From: Ancylostoma caninum
Lineage: Eukaryota > Nematoda > Chromadorea > Rhabditida > Ancylostomatidae
DNA length: 64,000 nt
NCBI GenBank assembly: GCA_037903475.1
Contig: JBAJFG010000096.1
Span: forward strand, 434,001 to 498,000
Direction of reading: 5' to 3'
Below, one piece after another: positions 22,301 through 35,434 of the stretch. Below the pieces are notes generated by a model, which was not told the origin of the DNA, did no database searches, and saw only the letters and a program-made list of their open reading frames with translations. A program made the position numbers and the translations under genes. Position 1 is the first letter of the stretch. Every line of letters begins with the position of its first letter.

Positions 22301-25300
22301 CTACGTGGCTTGAATTGTCAATCGGGAAACATGTTTAGCTCAATCGGTCCTTACAATTAGAGGAATGATATTCAACGTAACAGATCATAGCAGTAGCAGA
22401 TGCAGGGGGTGGGGGGAGGGTTGAAATTACTTAGCAATACAAAAAAAATCTCCTACTAGTATACCTCTGTTTGTTTATTATCATTTTTGAAATAATTTTT
22501 CCTAATTATTTACCATCATAATTAATATTTTTATTTTGCATCTGGGTCCCAAAGCGGCGGAGAACCCAGTTTTCCCACGCCCCCCCCCCATCCCTCCTCT
22601 CTCCCGCCCGCTTTCTGCATCCACCAGTGGATCGTAGTAGTTAAAGTGCTCTTAGAAATTCACTAATAACAATTTAGTTTAAGACTTTCACCAGAATCTA
22701 CATCTCTTTTACCGGAACAATTGAATTTTAATGTTTACCGGAGATATGAGATGCGAGAGGACGTAGATATAAAAAGTGAGCAATTCCTGACCTTACAGAC
22801 TCCACCATCAGTGCATTCCAAGACCCAATGACCATATCAAGACTTCTTTCCAATATATCATCAGAAAGAGGCTCCAATTTCAAATAAACCTAAAATATTC
22901 ATGGATCATATAAGAACTTCACAGAACAAATTCAAAAAGAAAACGACCACAGCGCAACTGTGCAAAGCCGTTAGTGCTTCATTCGGTGCCGTCTCCCTTG
23001 CAACGTCGAGTGACGCAAACAGTGAAGACTGGAACTGCCGCAGCACGTCATCTGCAGAAAACGCTTCAATGCGAGAACTCGGAATTACCGGAATAAACTC
23101 TACTGGAGTTGGTCACATTACAAAGAAGGAATCCTTGCGCATACTTAAGACATGAGCAATGAAAAAAAGCACAACGCTGTTGGAGAGCGTTCAAAGAATG
23201 TAACGCATTAAAAAGACAAGAGGATATGACAAAGGCGGCAGTGACCAACAAAGTATGATAAAGATATCCTGATAGAGCTGTGAATACACCATTAGATATT
23301 CTTGAACTCTTGTCTCTCATGGCTCTACAGCAACTATTGTATGATGGAATTGATGTACCACATAATAGCAGCATTCTAGAGACGAAATTTAAAAAAAAGC
23401 TAGAAGGTGCAAGATTCAATCACTCAAATTTGAGGCTACAACAACATTGCCACGTTCTCTTTTCAAATAGTTTTCGCCTGAACTTATAGTTGGGATTTCC
23501 TCAGTAGTGAATAGTTCTTTAGTAAACTAACTCCTTAGTAATGGATATCAATAAAACACCTTTCGTCCCCCTCTGTACACGGAAGGAAGCTGAACTCTTT
23601 CCTTTTCCATTCTGTTTTCAATGCTTCCAAACCTATGGGTCACTAGGAGTAAGTGGACGCAAAATTCTCCACTCCTTACCCACCACAGTGATGTTCCTGG
23701 ATGGATCTCGTCCAATCCACTAATGCTCTCAGTCCTTCTTGAACGATTTCCAGCCGATTGGCCTTCACATTCACAACGTCCCCTAAATTTGAAAAAAAAA
23801 ACTTAGTTTCCAGCATCCACACTGCAATCACGTACCTTGTACAAGCATAAAAATCCATGGGATGACATGGTCATAAATCTGGCCCCGAATAGCTGGGCCA
23901 GCTTGAGCTACACACCGAAGAAGGGCCAGAGCCCGTTCTGTGAGCCCCATTTCTGCTTGGAGGACGAAAGGTTCCAGATCTAAATGGGTCACATATAGGA
24001 CAGAGAAACCATATAGGAGTAGGAATACTCGCTTTCAATGAGTTGTGACCCAAGCTTCATGATCGCTTCGCTGCCAGCTGAGTTAAGCGAATGGGTAACC
24101 GCATCAAGAGCTCGAAGAACACAGTGGGGCAGACTGCCTGCAAGGCGTAATTGATACATAATCAGTCCTTCTATATCTGACTGGAGCTATGCTCATCCTA
24201 CCTTTCGGATTCAGTCCAACAATGCGAATTCCTCCTAGTATTGATTCCAGATGATCGACAATTTCCTCTGGCGGGAACACCAACGCCGCTTCCGCCTTAG
24301 AGGAGTCAATTTTGGCATGGTTCTCGTTACAACAATCGAAAAAGACATACGAGCAATTCGCAAGTGTCCTCTTTCTGTTCTGGAGTGCATTCATCATCAG
24401 TGAACTTTTCCTCAATCAACATATAGCAAAACGGGGCAAAATCAGGTTGCGCTACAAGGCATTTCAAACATCCTTCAGCTAGCAGCTGCTTAGTAATAGG
24501 CGAATCATTAGATGTCTGGAAATTCATTATATTGCTCATTTTATACTATGAAATCGTGGATCGAGTATTGAATTCACCTGTTTGAATTCAATAGGGAAAT
24601 AGCACGCGACAACTTCAAACAAATCCTCTACGAGTGGTCCTGAAATTCAACAATTAACTCTCTGCACTACACCATACATAGATATGTAACTGATAAGACA
24701 GCATTTTGTACATTTAAAGAGTTGACTTGTTGTTGCTCAATTCCTAATCCGGGCATCTTTTTCTCTAACCTATTAATCCCATCGTGCTAAATCTATTTGA
24801 TTCTATCCTTTTACGTTACTCCTTGTCAGTGGAAAGAATACAAAGTGAACGAGTTACAAATTATCAGCCATATTTGCTTCCGGAACAGAGACATCCCTCG
24901 ATCGCCTTCTCTCCAGCAATCCTGCTACATATTCGCGATTTATCACTGCAACGCAAATAACCGGTATTTATTAAGTAGCCCGCCAACGTATGAAGCGGGT
25001 TGAGCTTGGATAAAACGATTTATCTCAGAGACATTGACGACATACAGGAATACCCCTCTTCTCCTAATTACCTCTTACCGCATCAAGTGCACTCAGCTTG
25101 GAAAATATGTTTATCTCATGATAATGATATCACGCATGAGTACACCTTCTGTGTCTAATCAGGGACGTGTTTAGGACAGAAACTTAGTCAGCTGTCCTAT
25201 AAGGTGGTACAACAGCAGATGGGTGGAGTACGTAGTGAGAAAAATCCTCGGATTACAGATTAGCAGGGAATGAAGAGTGGCAGCTACTACAGCGACTCTG

Positions 25301-26715
25301 CTACCATTACATTTCAGAACTCTACAGCACTACGGCTATGAAAACAAATCTCAGCTCTTCCTACGAAAAGTCAGTAGACTATAAATTTGGCCTTTTCAAT
25401 GCATACATCCGTATTGAGAACGGAAAATTCAGGGTGTTGACAACTAAAATATTGAGCCGTCGAAAAAAAACAGAAAAGATTAACGAAATTCCATAGAATA
25501 ACATGCTCCCCACCCAGATCCCACTCACAGTGCGGTAGAAAAGTTAGAAATCATTTAAGTGCCGGCATCAGCTCATTCTTAAAATCATGGATTTTTCCCT
25601 CGACCACTTTTTGGGAAGAACTCCACCCTGGGGTCCTTGTCAAACCTAATGGAAAAAACCACTCTACCTAATGGGAAGGATCTTGCGACAATGACGAACA
25701 TCCGAAAAACCATTGGAAGGCATCGTGGATGTCGTTCTCCTCCCATAGTTTTGATAAATGTCAGGACGAAATTTGATCCCAATGGCTTCAGTTCTGGAAT
25801 ATTTTATGACTTCATATACTACATCGAATAGGGAGCTTTTATCATTCCTCCTGAAAAATCAGACGCTCGCAATTCCTGGTGATGAACACTCGTGACTACG
25901 AGATCATAAAGCTAGCTGAAATGAGGAGATAATATGGTAACTAAATAACTTTTGTTAAGGAAATTCTCGCTTTTTTCAGTACACCGCTGATTAAAAACAT
26001 TAAACAATTTTGCAGGAAAAATTACCATGCAAGCGGTGTAGTAGTAACCACTCCAGCACATTATACTGGAGCACTCGTTTTTCCACATCCCATCCTTGTA
26101 CATTTCCATCACTAAAGAGCAAAAAATCCACTGCACACCATAGAAAGCAGCAACAAAGGGATTCCTACGTGAACATTATTTGAAGGAGCGGTTTTTCAAA
26201 GCCCTCTGGATGGTTCTGGCAGTTGATGACCTAAAAAAACGAAAAAGTAACTAAAAGAAATACGTTAAGCACACATTTTCTTCAAGAAACCACAGCCAAT
26301 ACCAAGTGATGGATCCCTCGAACTGCATGCGATGCGGCGATTGGTGACGATTCCAGACGACCAAGAAGGAAATCCAAGAGAAGGGCGACTAAATTAAAAT
26401 TGATGAAGATGGTCATATTGCTATACCATTGCCATATAACAAGTATTACAAGTGTTGCCACCCACCCTGTTCTTTACTGAGAAAGTCTTTCGGTAAGGCA
26501 CAAATAATGTCTACAATTTCTGATAAAGTGGCCTCTCTGACGTCATCCGATTGTGATAAAAGTTGAGGCCTGCAAAGAAAGCATACGATTGCTCCATTTA
26601 TTAATTTCATTATCGCGCTAACTCACTTCTTCAATTCCAAGTAGTCGCTTAGAGCAAGAGATCTGTCAATAACCAGCCGCTGGTAGAGATCTGAGTCACC
26701 TGATGCAGCGCTCAT
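19383..26715 (-). CDS. mms-19: MMS19 homologue, cytosolic iron-sulfur assembly targeting factor
   Basis: About 25 exons chain in phase from ATG 26715 to TGA 19383: 26627-26715, 26466-26569, 26303-26388, 26169-26230, 26026-26111, 25668-25793, 24578-24639, 24351-24515, 24202-24295, 24033-24137, 23836-23979, 23684-23782, 22948-23102, 22792-22889, 21886-21971, 21602-21697, 21167-21279, 20936-21103, 20742-20893, 20605-20674, 20408-about 20514, 20206-20261, 19955-20040, 19681-19854, 19383-19562. The product is about 920 aa (human is about 1030). Family matches include LGSNFVLTFIKTMGGERHPR, VEDLFEVVACYFPIEF and the C-terminal HPKRIVRQKAA...NLWW. MMS19 is a HEAT-repeat adaptor of the CIA complex that delivers Fe-S clusters to DNA repair and replication enzymes. 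The join of exons 10 and 11 needs a GC-AG intron, and the acceptor of exon 21 is uncertain by a few bases. Confidence 0.9.
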
Positions 26716-26718
26716 ATT

Positions 26719-26720
26719 CT
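26719..26720 (-). promoter_or_regulatory. Candidate trans-splice (3' splice) site of mms-19
   Basis: On the minus strand ACTCTTCAG lies three bases before the ATG, the usual position of a spliced-leader acceptor in nematodes. This is inferred from sequence context only. Confidence 0.4.
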
Positions 26721-27640
26721 GAAGAGTAATCACCTCAAAAATGATCTCTCAAGGGATTTCATCCAGACACTAAGGAATCGCCGACGTATGGTTACTTCAA
26801 CATCAAAATTACTCGGAAGTAAAACTGAAAGACGTTTTATAGCAAAGTTTCCTCAACCTCATTCGCACTGAAGCGGGACAGCTAAGCTTCTGTACGAGTA
26901 ACCGCTGGAAAAACCTGATAGTTCTTGGCCTAGCAAGCCGCATTGGAGATGGAAGGTGAAAGGTTGTTCAGTGATAGTTCTATCTTATCTCCCACGGGAA
27001 GGACACAAGATCTCCCCATTTTAACCTTATTTTCAGCGATTTGTCGCAAACTTCTCGTGTGCTACTAATGCACCATAAACACAGGTGCTGTCTCTGCACC
27101 GTACAAACAACACATACATGTATAGCCCTCCCAAACAACCGTTACAGATGATAAGCACTGAAAAGTAAACATCAATGGGAAATTCTGTTTGACTAGGGAG
27201 CACATATTTATTGCTCAGCTCAGTAACAGTATTAAACTGTGAATCCATTCCTAGAGTACCCTTGTATTTCCGCAAAGTTCCAATAACTATGCACACAACC
27301 AAATACACAACTTTCGTTAAAGTTGCGGAAGAATTTTTTCCTTACCAACCTCTACCCTCCCTTCTCCCTCACTTTCATGAACGAATCCTCCCATCTCATG
27401 GCGCAAACGTTTCTCTAGTCTTATATTTAAGCCCAAAATCACATGAGACCTCCCACTTGTTTTCCGTCATTTTACGATAGCACCTTATCAGCATGCTATT
27501 TAGGTTAGTATCAGCCCGTGGAGAAGCTATTCCATCTTTTCATTCGACTGATAGCACCTTGGAGCCGAGCAACTTCGGCTCGTCATAGTCAGGGAAAGTG
27601 GCAGGTGTCCGGCGACAGACTACTCGAGCAGCAGCCAACA
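26721..27640. other. Divergent intergenic region between mms-19 and the amine oxidase
   Basis: This spacer of about 0.9 kb is likely to hold both promoters. An open frame on the minus strand at 27033-27308 ends in a hydrophobic, Cys-containing stretch, but I cannot link it to any exon. Confidence 0.35.
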
Positions 27641-30600
27641 ATGAGATCTCTAACGCTCTTAATCGTCGTCATCGCATGTGGAATATCCGTGCAGGTTAGG
27701 AGCAAAACTACAGTGATTAATAGCAAGCTAATAAAGGGGAGCTATAAAGTCAGAAGTGCTTTTACGAGCGATTGGCATGCATTCTCAAATGCAATCTGAA
27801 AAATTGATTACGACATTTGTTCAAATTTGAGTATTCTAACAAGCCAGCCAAGAATAGAGGATCGAAGCGATTTTAGACTAGATTATCCCTTAGGCATCTT
27901 TCGAGTTGATTTACCTGATCAAGGATCAAAAGAATACTTAACAAGCTAGGCTATGCATAAAGAAGATATGATCAGCATTTATGTAAGCTGTATCAATATA
28001 TATGAAAATAATGCAAAATTAGTACCAGCTCAAGTTCTAAATGGAGCATTTCGTGTAAGAGCTCCCAAATCGCAAGTTTCTGTCCCGGTACCACTTTTTA
28101 CCAGTTTGGCGGCGAAAACGATAGTCACACCTACTTCATATTCGCTTTCTTGGGCTTTTTTCCGAAAAATAATTCGCAGCTTCCGTCCAAAAAGAAAAAC
28201 ATCCAGTGGTAATTCATAGGAATTTGCATGGCTATTTTGAAAAGAACCTGTCCTTGCCCTGTGTATATTCCCATATTCCACACGCTCCAACCAGTGCAAT
28301 AGCATGTGAACAGCGCAGCGTTTCTAGCCTGTTCCAGAGGAAATAGAATACTTTGCTCAACCAACACATTTTTTTTTTCATTTTAGAGAGAATCGAACAA
28401 AGGCGAGCCATCTATAGCCGTCATCGGCGCTGGCATGAGTGGTTTGTCGGCAGCTCGTCGATTGATTGAAATTGGAAGGAACGACATAGACATCTACGAG
28501 GGATTGGACCGCATTGGAGGACGTGTACATCCGGTGCCTTATTGTATGTTCACTCGCATCACTCTCTGACATAGCCGGAGATGCAATTGGAAATGAGTGC
28601 ATTTTCAGATGGAGGATACCTACAGATGGGTGCACAGTACATTAATGGAGCGAATAATCCAATCTACAAGATCGCTACGAAACTTGGGGTGGTCTCAGAA
28701 ATTGTTTCCGATACAGCACACCTGGAAAACCCAGAATACCTCATTGGCACACAGCCTATAGCTAGGTAGCTTTCAGCGTTCGAAACAAAACTACTTGTTA
28801 AAAGTTCGACGAAATCGCGTAAGAGACAGTTGTTCCGGTGGCTGAAAATGCTCAGATAAATCTGACTAAGTTTCAGGGAGGACATCGAGCTTTTCGCGAA
28901 TTTTGTTGAGCCGCTGGACCCGAAATATCGTAAACTCGCAAAGGAACATGATCTTCTCTCCCGAGTGTACACAATAAAAAGCATCTTCATGGAGGATTAC
29001 TCCAGATTTCTCAAGGTACTCTAGAATTTCACCAATGCCAAACGGCAGGAGAAATTGGGTGTGTTAAGACCTACTTTCGCAATTTAAAATGCATCTGCGA
29101 GTATCAGAAGCGCAGCGAACCCAATTTCAGCAGAACAACATCACAGCTGCCCGAAAAAAGATATTCGATGCACTTACCCGCTCATATAGGTCTTACTGGG
29201 AGTTCGAATGGGCCGCTGACTGGGCTGATGTGAGTCCTTGCGCATGTCTATTACAGACGCCAGATTGAGACTGTGCTATCGATGTAATGCAGTGCATTTC
29301 AGCTGAGTCCACGTGTCCTGACGGAGTTCAACGACCGCGGCACCGAAGGCGAATCTTTCCTAACAAACAAACTAGGCTATAAAGCAATACTAGATCATCT
29401 ACGACTACCCATTTTGGACACTATGTTTCACTTCAACACAACTGTTACGAACATAGAGCATTCTCCAGAAGGAGTCTTCCTGACGACTTCATCTGGCAAA
29501 ATTGCCAAGAGATATGACTATGTCATCGTCACCTCATCACTCGGCCACCTCAAAAAATACCACCGCCAACTCTTCACACCTTCGCTTCCTCGCCAGAAAA
29601 TCGAAGCAATCGAAAAAATTGGTTAGTTGGACCAGGGTACATGCTGTGTTTTTTTTTACAGCAATTCACAAGCTTTTACCTAATTTCGATGTTCTTAACA
29701 GGTTTCGGAGGTTCCTGCAAAATTTTCTTCCGTTGGGAACAGCCATGGTGGAATAATCACAGCTACTCGATCATACCCTTACCAGTTGAAGGAATGGCAC
29801 GATATGCACTGGACTCCTTCGAAAGAGAACTCACTACTTTGCAGGTAAGATTCCACTCAAGTGTTGTTTGAGGGCAATGTCTATACAGAATCGAATGAAA
29901 GCTGCAGTGAAGAAATGAGTTCCTATTGTGCAGATCCAAAAAGCTTCGTAGGAATCTTCTCTTGCTCAAAACACATTCTCGAAGACATTCAAAGTCGTGC
30001 CAAGCGCTCGTGCTATCCTAATTAGGATACGTGCTTGGCTTGACTTTGAGTGCCTTTGAGTATAATTGATTGCAAAATTACTGGCTCTTTCTACGAAAAC
30101 AGAAGCCCATCAGTGAGCAGCAGGCACCAGGACTTGCCTGGGTTGGAACTACTTAACAGGAGAGGCGTAATTCTTATGGTGTCGTTGCAAAAAAGAGTAT
30201 TTCATGCAAGTTACAGGTCTTGGATTGGGAGCCAAACACGCTAACGGCCTGGGTAGCAGGAGCTGGGCAGAGGGTCATGGATAATATGAGCGACGATGAA
30301 ATGAAAGAACGAATCACAACACTTATCCGAGACATGAAAAATGACCAAAGCGTACCGCCTCCCAGTGAAATCATCAGGTTAGCCGAGATAGAGGAATTCT
30401 TTACTAAACGGCTGCTTTGACATAACCTAAGTAATCGACATCTTCAAGTACATACTTCCTTCAGGACAAAACTGACGAAAAACGAGCTTTTGTTAGGGTC
30501 CTACTCCTACATGAGCCTTGCACAAGCAAAAGCTCGAATTTCACACTCACGTCTCGCAATCCCGATAAAACACAAGCACAGGCCAAAAGTAATGTTTGCC

Positions 30601-30936
30601 GGAGAGGCAACACATCACAGGTAATCACCTTGCATACAGTCTCGTTAACAAAAAAATGTCTCCAAAGCAATTTTCAGACTTTTCCAAACAGCAATTGGCG
30701 CCTACCTCAGTGGACGACGAGAAGCAGACCGCTTAGTGGCAGACTGGAATGCCCACAGTGATGATGACTCATTTACGCTCGAGTGGCAAGGCGCCACAGC
30801 TACCGATTTCGGAGAGAACAACATTGCAAGAGATTTGGAGAACCACTCTAGACGCAGTAACGACGTCGTCATTCCTCGCAAACCAGCTGTTTTATATTGT
30901 CAAGATCTACACTATCCTGTGACCAGCGATCCATGA
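27641..30936 (+). CDS. Secreted flavin-containing amine oxidase (polyamine/spermine oxidase-like)
   Basis: Ten exons in phase: 27641-27694, 28387-28543, 28609-28765, 28877-29015, 29131-29229, 29303-29621, 29702-29844, 30217-30377, 30465-30620, 30678-30936. The product is 547 aa. Exon 1 is a signal peptide (MRSLTLLIVVIACGISVQ). The FAD dinucleotide motif VIGAGMSGLSAARRL, the ribose-binding Glu in IDIYEGLDRIGGRV, and the C-terminal FAD motif MFAGEATHHR...GAYLSGRREA are all present. The flavin-proximal Lys is likely that in GGSCKIFFRWEQPWW. In spermine/polyamine oxidases a GATWIHG motif follows the first FAD motif; here it is GAQYING, so the His is Asn and substrate preference may differ. It would oxidise amines extracellularly, producing an aldehyde and H2O2. 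AATAAA lies at 30977. Substrate is not determinable from sequence. Confidence 0.92.
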
Positions 30937-31194
30937 AAACAACTGCAACCGACTTCGAAAACCACTACATTACCTCAATAAATATAGTTTTTGAAAGAGT
31001 TTCTCCATCAATTCGGAAAACAACCATAAATCTATCCGCAGTTAGCGAAACTCCTAAATAATTAATCCAACTGGAAAAGTGGTAGATGATAACAAACTAC
31101 TAAACTCATCGAAAGGTATTCAACAGCATCGACTGCTTTTTGGAATGTGTCATACGATTTCAAATCAAGACTGCTGAGATTTGAATGTGTAGAG

Positions 31195-32197
31195 CAGAGA
31201 TGAGCGGATACGAGAATTTCCGTGACCCGGATAACGGTGCGGATAACGGATAGGCCCAAAATGACCGGATAACGGATAACGGATAAGTATTCAATAACTT
31301 ACAAGTTAGCAGACACTTATCAGTTAGATAACATTGACTTTCAAGAGAAAATGTTAAATAAGGAATAATTCCATATGCTACAAGACAGCACCGTTTGCCA
31401 TGAAAACGAACCCCCACTGATATTAGGATGTTCGACACGTTGATTGGTATATAAATTACTTGAGATGATAGATGTCTGCCACTTTTTCGGTATAAAGTGT
31501 TTCCAAAACGAAGGCTGGTCGTTAAATGGTTCCGTTCCCAAACATTTTGACGACGTTATTTTTGAAGGCATTCAGATATGCTTTGCTTCATACATCTTTT
31601 GCGGAATTCTGGTGAACTCACTAGTACCGACTTTTATGATCGTATTGAATATCCTAAACGATACTGAGCAATAGATTCAAAAAATTTGGTAAGAACACCA
31701 AGGTTCAATGTCTGTTCGGAACGAAGCACGCGAAGGAGATGTTCTGCTCTTAGATGAGCTGCGGGGTCATCAATTTCAACTTTGTTAGTTAATGCTCACA
31801 ACATTAGTCAACGCTATTGTCTTACGAAAAAAAAAAAGAACTCGAGATTATTGTCTCACAATGTCGGACAATCCAGAATCGAGAAAACATGAGCAGGAGT
31901 TTTTCTTCCCGAACAAGGACTGGTACGTATTACCTCTTCTCACCTCTCTCCAAGATTCTAAACCGCTGATTATATATGAAGGAAAACGCGCTAGAACAAC
32001 TGATATAATGGCTTTTCTTGAAATGATGGCCCTCCTCTGCTGAGAACGTGCGATGTGAAGCCACTATATACTTCCGGCCTTATCCGCACCGTTATCCGGC
32101 GCCAAAAGCCCGGATAACGGTGCGGATAACGGATAGGTGAAAACGTACGGATAACGGCCAAACGGATAACCGGATACGGATAATCCGCTCATCCCTG
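31195..32197. mobile_element. Non-autonomous hAT-like element with GGATAACGG arrays
   Basis: The left end CAGAGATGAGCGGAT matches the right end ATCCGCTCATCCCTG. It is flanked by an 8-bp duplication GTGTAGAG (31187-31194 and 32197-32204, overlapping the last base of the end). The subterminal word GGATAACGG occurs at 31229, 31241, 31267, 31274, 32112, 32124 and 32149, and inverted at 32089. This is typical of transposase-binding arrays. The interior has no recognisable transposase. Confidence 0.75.
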
Positions 32198-32219
32198 TGT
32201 AGAGGCCACTGCAATTAAT

Positions 32220-32460
32220 TTATGAAGAGAAGGACACCCTATATGTATACAATTGAATCTCTCGACAAGCCTGGCACCAGTCTATCAAGACCAGAGTGAA
32301 AGACGTTTGGTGATTTCGGGCCGGGATCGAACCACTGCTGCGCGTAGGGTTTATAGCGCTGCACCTCCAAAGGGTAGCGTGACAAAGCTTATCCTCGAAT
32401 AGAAAGCTGTCCGGGGGATAAGAGACAAAACAGGGATAATGGAGCGTTTTATCCAAACCT
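32220..32460 (-). repeat. tRNA-related (SINE-like) fragment
   Basis: On the minus strand a B-box-like GTGGTTCGATCCCGG (about 32322-32336) lies downstream of a GTGCAGCGCTATAAACC segment. The layout suggests a tRNA-derived repeat. I cannot define its ends. Confidence 0.3.
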
Positions 32461-33396
32461 TGTGATTCATCGAACTAGCCAATGCCAAACCTCATCCGCC
32501 CTTTGAAGGCGCAGCGCTCCACATCTCCCTTTGCGCGGCTGTACCTCATGCTATGACATCCCCCATGAATAAACTAGCCCAATTATCCATATTTTCATTG
32601 AAGCAACATACTTCTAGTTCACATAGTTGTTATACATACCTGCTCTAAGCGTTTTCTCAGAGAAAGCACTCACTACGTTGAAACGTGAGGTCTATGAAGT
32701 TCCACAGATACAACTATTCCTAACCCACCGATTGTAACAGCTACAAATGGAAAAGAGCAGATTTCAGTAGCCGTATGGAATAATCGACGCAGAAGGTTAT
32801 CCCCTCCTCCAATGAAATTGTGAAAGAAATACGCAAAGAACAAGGTCAAATACAACTCGCATCGGATTAATGTAAACGGATGGTCAATCCCAAAAAGGCA
32901 CACAAACACACACAACGACTCTTACGAACTTTCATCTAGTCTTTATCACAATTCACAGTTCAACAATGATTATCCCTCATAGAGATGCGTTACATAGAAG
33001 ATAGAAGGATAGAAATCTATGTGAGTCACAATACAAAAAAATGGTGCATACTTATGCAAATGAAAAGACCCGATCAAGGAATATGGGGATTTTTTTAGCT
33101 CCGTTAAAAAATGTACTTCTATAAACACATGTGACTGTTCCTTGTCCATTACATGGAAATGAATACTGAGCGTGATGGACTATCTCAAAAGCCGACAAAG
33201 TATCAGCCGTACGCTTATATACTCTCATAGATGGACCACAATAGTCAAGTTAACATTGTCAGCTCTAAAATAGTCGTATCGGACAACATGAACAACCTAC
33301 CATATTATTCATATGTGAACATTGCCACGGTGAAGCATGAAATGACTAGACTTTAACACTCGAATAAACACACGACAAATTTACTGAAAACAGCCT
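32461..33396. other. No gene recognised
   Basis: Intergenic sequence between two transposon-like elements. Only short open frames without motifs are present. Confidence 0.35.
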
Positions 33397-33404
33397 ATCA
33401 GATT

Positions 33405-34867
33405 CAGGGTCAAGCGCGATGTTAGTAAAAATTCGACCCCGATGCGATCCCCCCCCCTGTAAACGGGAAAAATGCGACCCCCTATAGAACATGTAATTTT
33501 CTTACGTTTTCAGTTTTTGTAACTCAATGATTTTTGAAATAAACGGGAGATACTTTCTGAATTCAACTAATTTTTAAAATTAATTATTCACCTTTCAATT
33601 TTTATTTTTTTGTTGTTTTTTTGTTTTTGAGTTTCAAATTTTATCAATGAAACATGTAGTCAGTTATCATAAATGCGTCTGTGGTAGCTCTTCTCACTCA
33701 TTACAAGCAATTGGAGTGACGCAGAAGCCCAAACAGGTCCAGGGTTCGATCTCCGCCGAAGCATAATTTTTGCAAAATGGAAAATTCATGTGGAGCAGTC
33801 GGACGTCAAGAATCTATGTGTATGGACAAAAACAAATTGTCAGGACCTTTTTTGAACTGTGAAAGTCGCGTGTGTATGGTGCCCTTTCATACAGAATTGG
33901 AATCGTACACGAGCATATGCATGGCTGCTTGTGACGAATTCAAAAATGGTTGACATGTGACCTGGGAAAATGGCTTAAGTCGTTCTGCCATCAGGAAAAT
34001 TAGCTCTTTCTGATGCCCATCTTCTTATTTCGAAAATTTAGATCTTTTTGGTTAAATTTGGGTGGAAATTTGTTGGTAAAGAGATGGGAAAATTGCCATT
34101 TTTACCTACCATTTACTATCTGTTTACCAACAGAGTAAATCTGGTGCCAGGTAATAGTGAAAGCTGAAATTACATAGAAGTGTAGAGCATGACTACCTCT
34201 TTCAGAATCACATTTGAGGTTTTGTCTGCTTTTACATATACACTACAAAAAAGGCATGAAAAAAACTGATTTTTGGTAAGTTTAAGAATCTGGCGTTAAT
34301 CTGAGGCGAATAGCTTCATAGTTACTCGGTATGAGGAAACAGCTTCAATGTATTACAACAGAGGAAGATTTGTTTCTTCTTACGCATAGCATGGTTTTAC
34401 GCAGGACCTTCTGACTTTGTCAGTTATTGAGTGCCAACATACCTCAAATTTAACAAATTTTGCGGTCATATCTTATGGTCTTATCGGCATAAAAACATTC
34501 GCACCGAACCGGAAGCAGTTGGAATTTGCATCCCATAAGGTTTGGAAACCACAGCTTTCGAGCCACGTGATGTTCAGAGGTCCCAGGACACCATACACCG
34601 AATTTTTGAGCTACATATTTATTGGACCCTAGCAGTCGATGCCCAGTGGGGATTTTACACTCGTTATGTTTGGTATTAGAAGAAAACGAGTATGTTGATG
34701 TGCTTCCGAAACTGGCGCTTCCGCGAGGAATCGAACTTGGAGTTCGCTGGTGGAAAACGAACTTCCCTACCTTGCTGTTATCATGCTACCCTCCTCAGGC
34801 GACCCTCCCTGCTCCCTTCCCCCGAGGCGACCCCCCTCGGTAAATTAACATCATACGCTTGACCCTG
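33405..34867. mobile_element. Non-autonomous hAT-like element, 1.46 kb
   Basis: Ends CAGGGTCAAGCG and CGCTTGACCCTG are flanked by a perfect 8-bp duplication ATCAGATT (33397-33404 and 34868-34875), the hallmark of hAT insertion. The TIR similarity continues imperfectly (ATGTTA-rich) for about 30 bp and then becomes C-rich (GACCCCC near both ends). The interior holds a possible tRNA-like B box (GGGTTCGATCTCC, about 33742) but no transposase frame. Confidence 0.85.
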
Positions 34868-35434
34868 ATCAGATTATTGAACGTTACGGCAAGAAAAGTC
34901 ATCACCCCAGAGATTCATCCGTCAACATCTTAATTACTTGTCAATAGAGGCTGAGATCAAGCAACTCTGGGCTAGTTTCACATAGGAGTATCAATTATCA
35001 CTGCTCCATGGCAATCATACTGAATTAAATAGCAGGTGAATACTGAAAAAATCCATGGGCACGTTTTTTGTATAAAAATTTGCCCTTTTTATACACTCGA
35101 AGTCAAAAAGTGTTTTTTTTTCGACTGGAAAAAACCCATGTTGACACTTCCCAGAAGAAGCTTGAGGAGGAAAGCGGTGTGCAGAAATGAAGTAAATGGA
35201 ATTGTGAGAGATGAATCGACGAAAACGTTATAAAAATTTCATGAATTCGTGAAGCGATAAGTTCAGAAGCAGAATTTCCCCCTATGTACAGTCTAGAACG
35301 TTTGACGCGATAAAAATTATAAAATGATGAAAAGACAGCTCAAAAAGGAAAGGTGAAATCGAGAACTTGTCAAAGACAAACTCGCAAACCCGAGAATGAA
35401 AGTATGAGACCTCCTCGAGAGTAGATAGTGCTTC

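Noticed and set aside
25790..25860. Apparent frameshift in mms-19, where a frame reading FDVVYEVIKYSRTE abuts the exon reading LKPLGSNF one base out of phase
   Set aside because: The exon at 26026-26111 (ending LLLHRLH) joins the TTCCAG acceptor at 25793 in perfect phase, so the intervening open frame is intronic coincidence.
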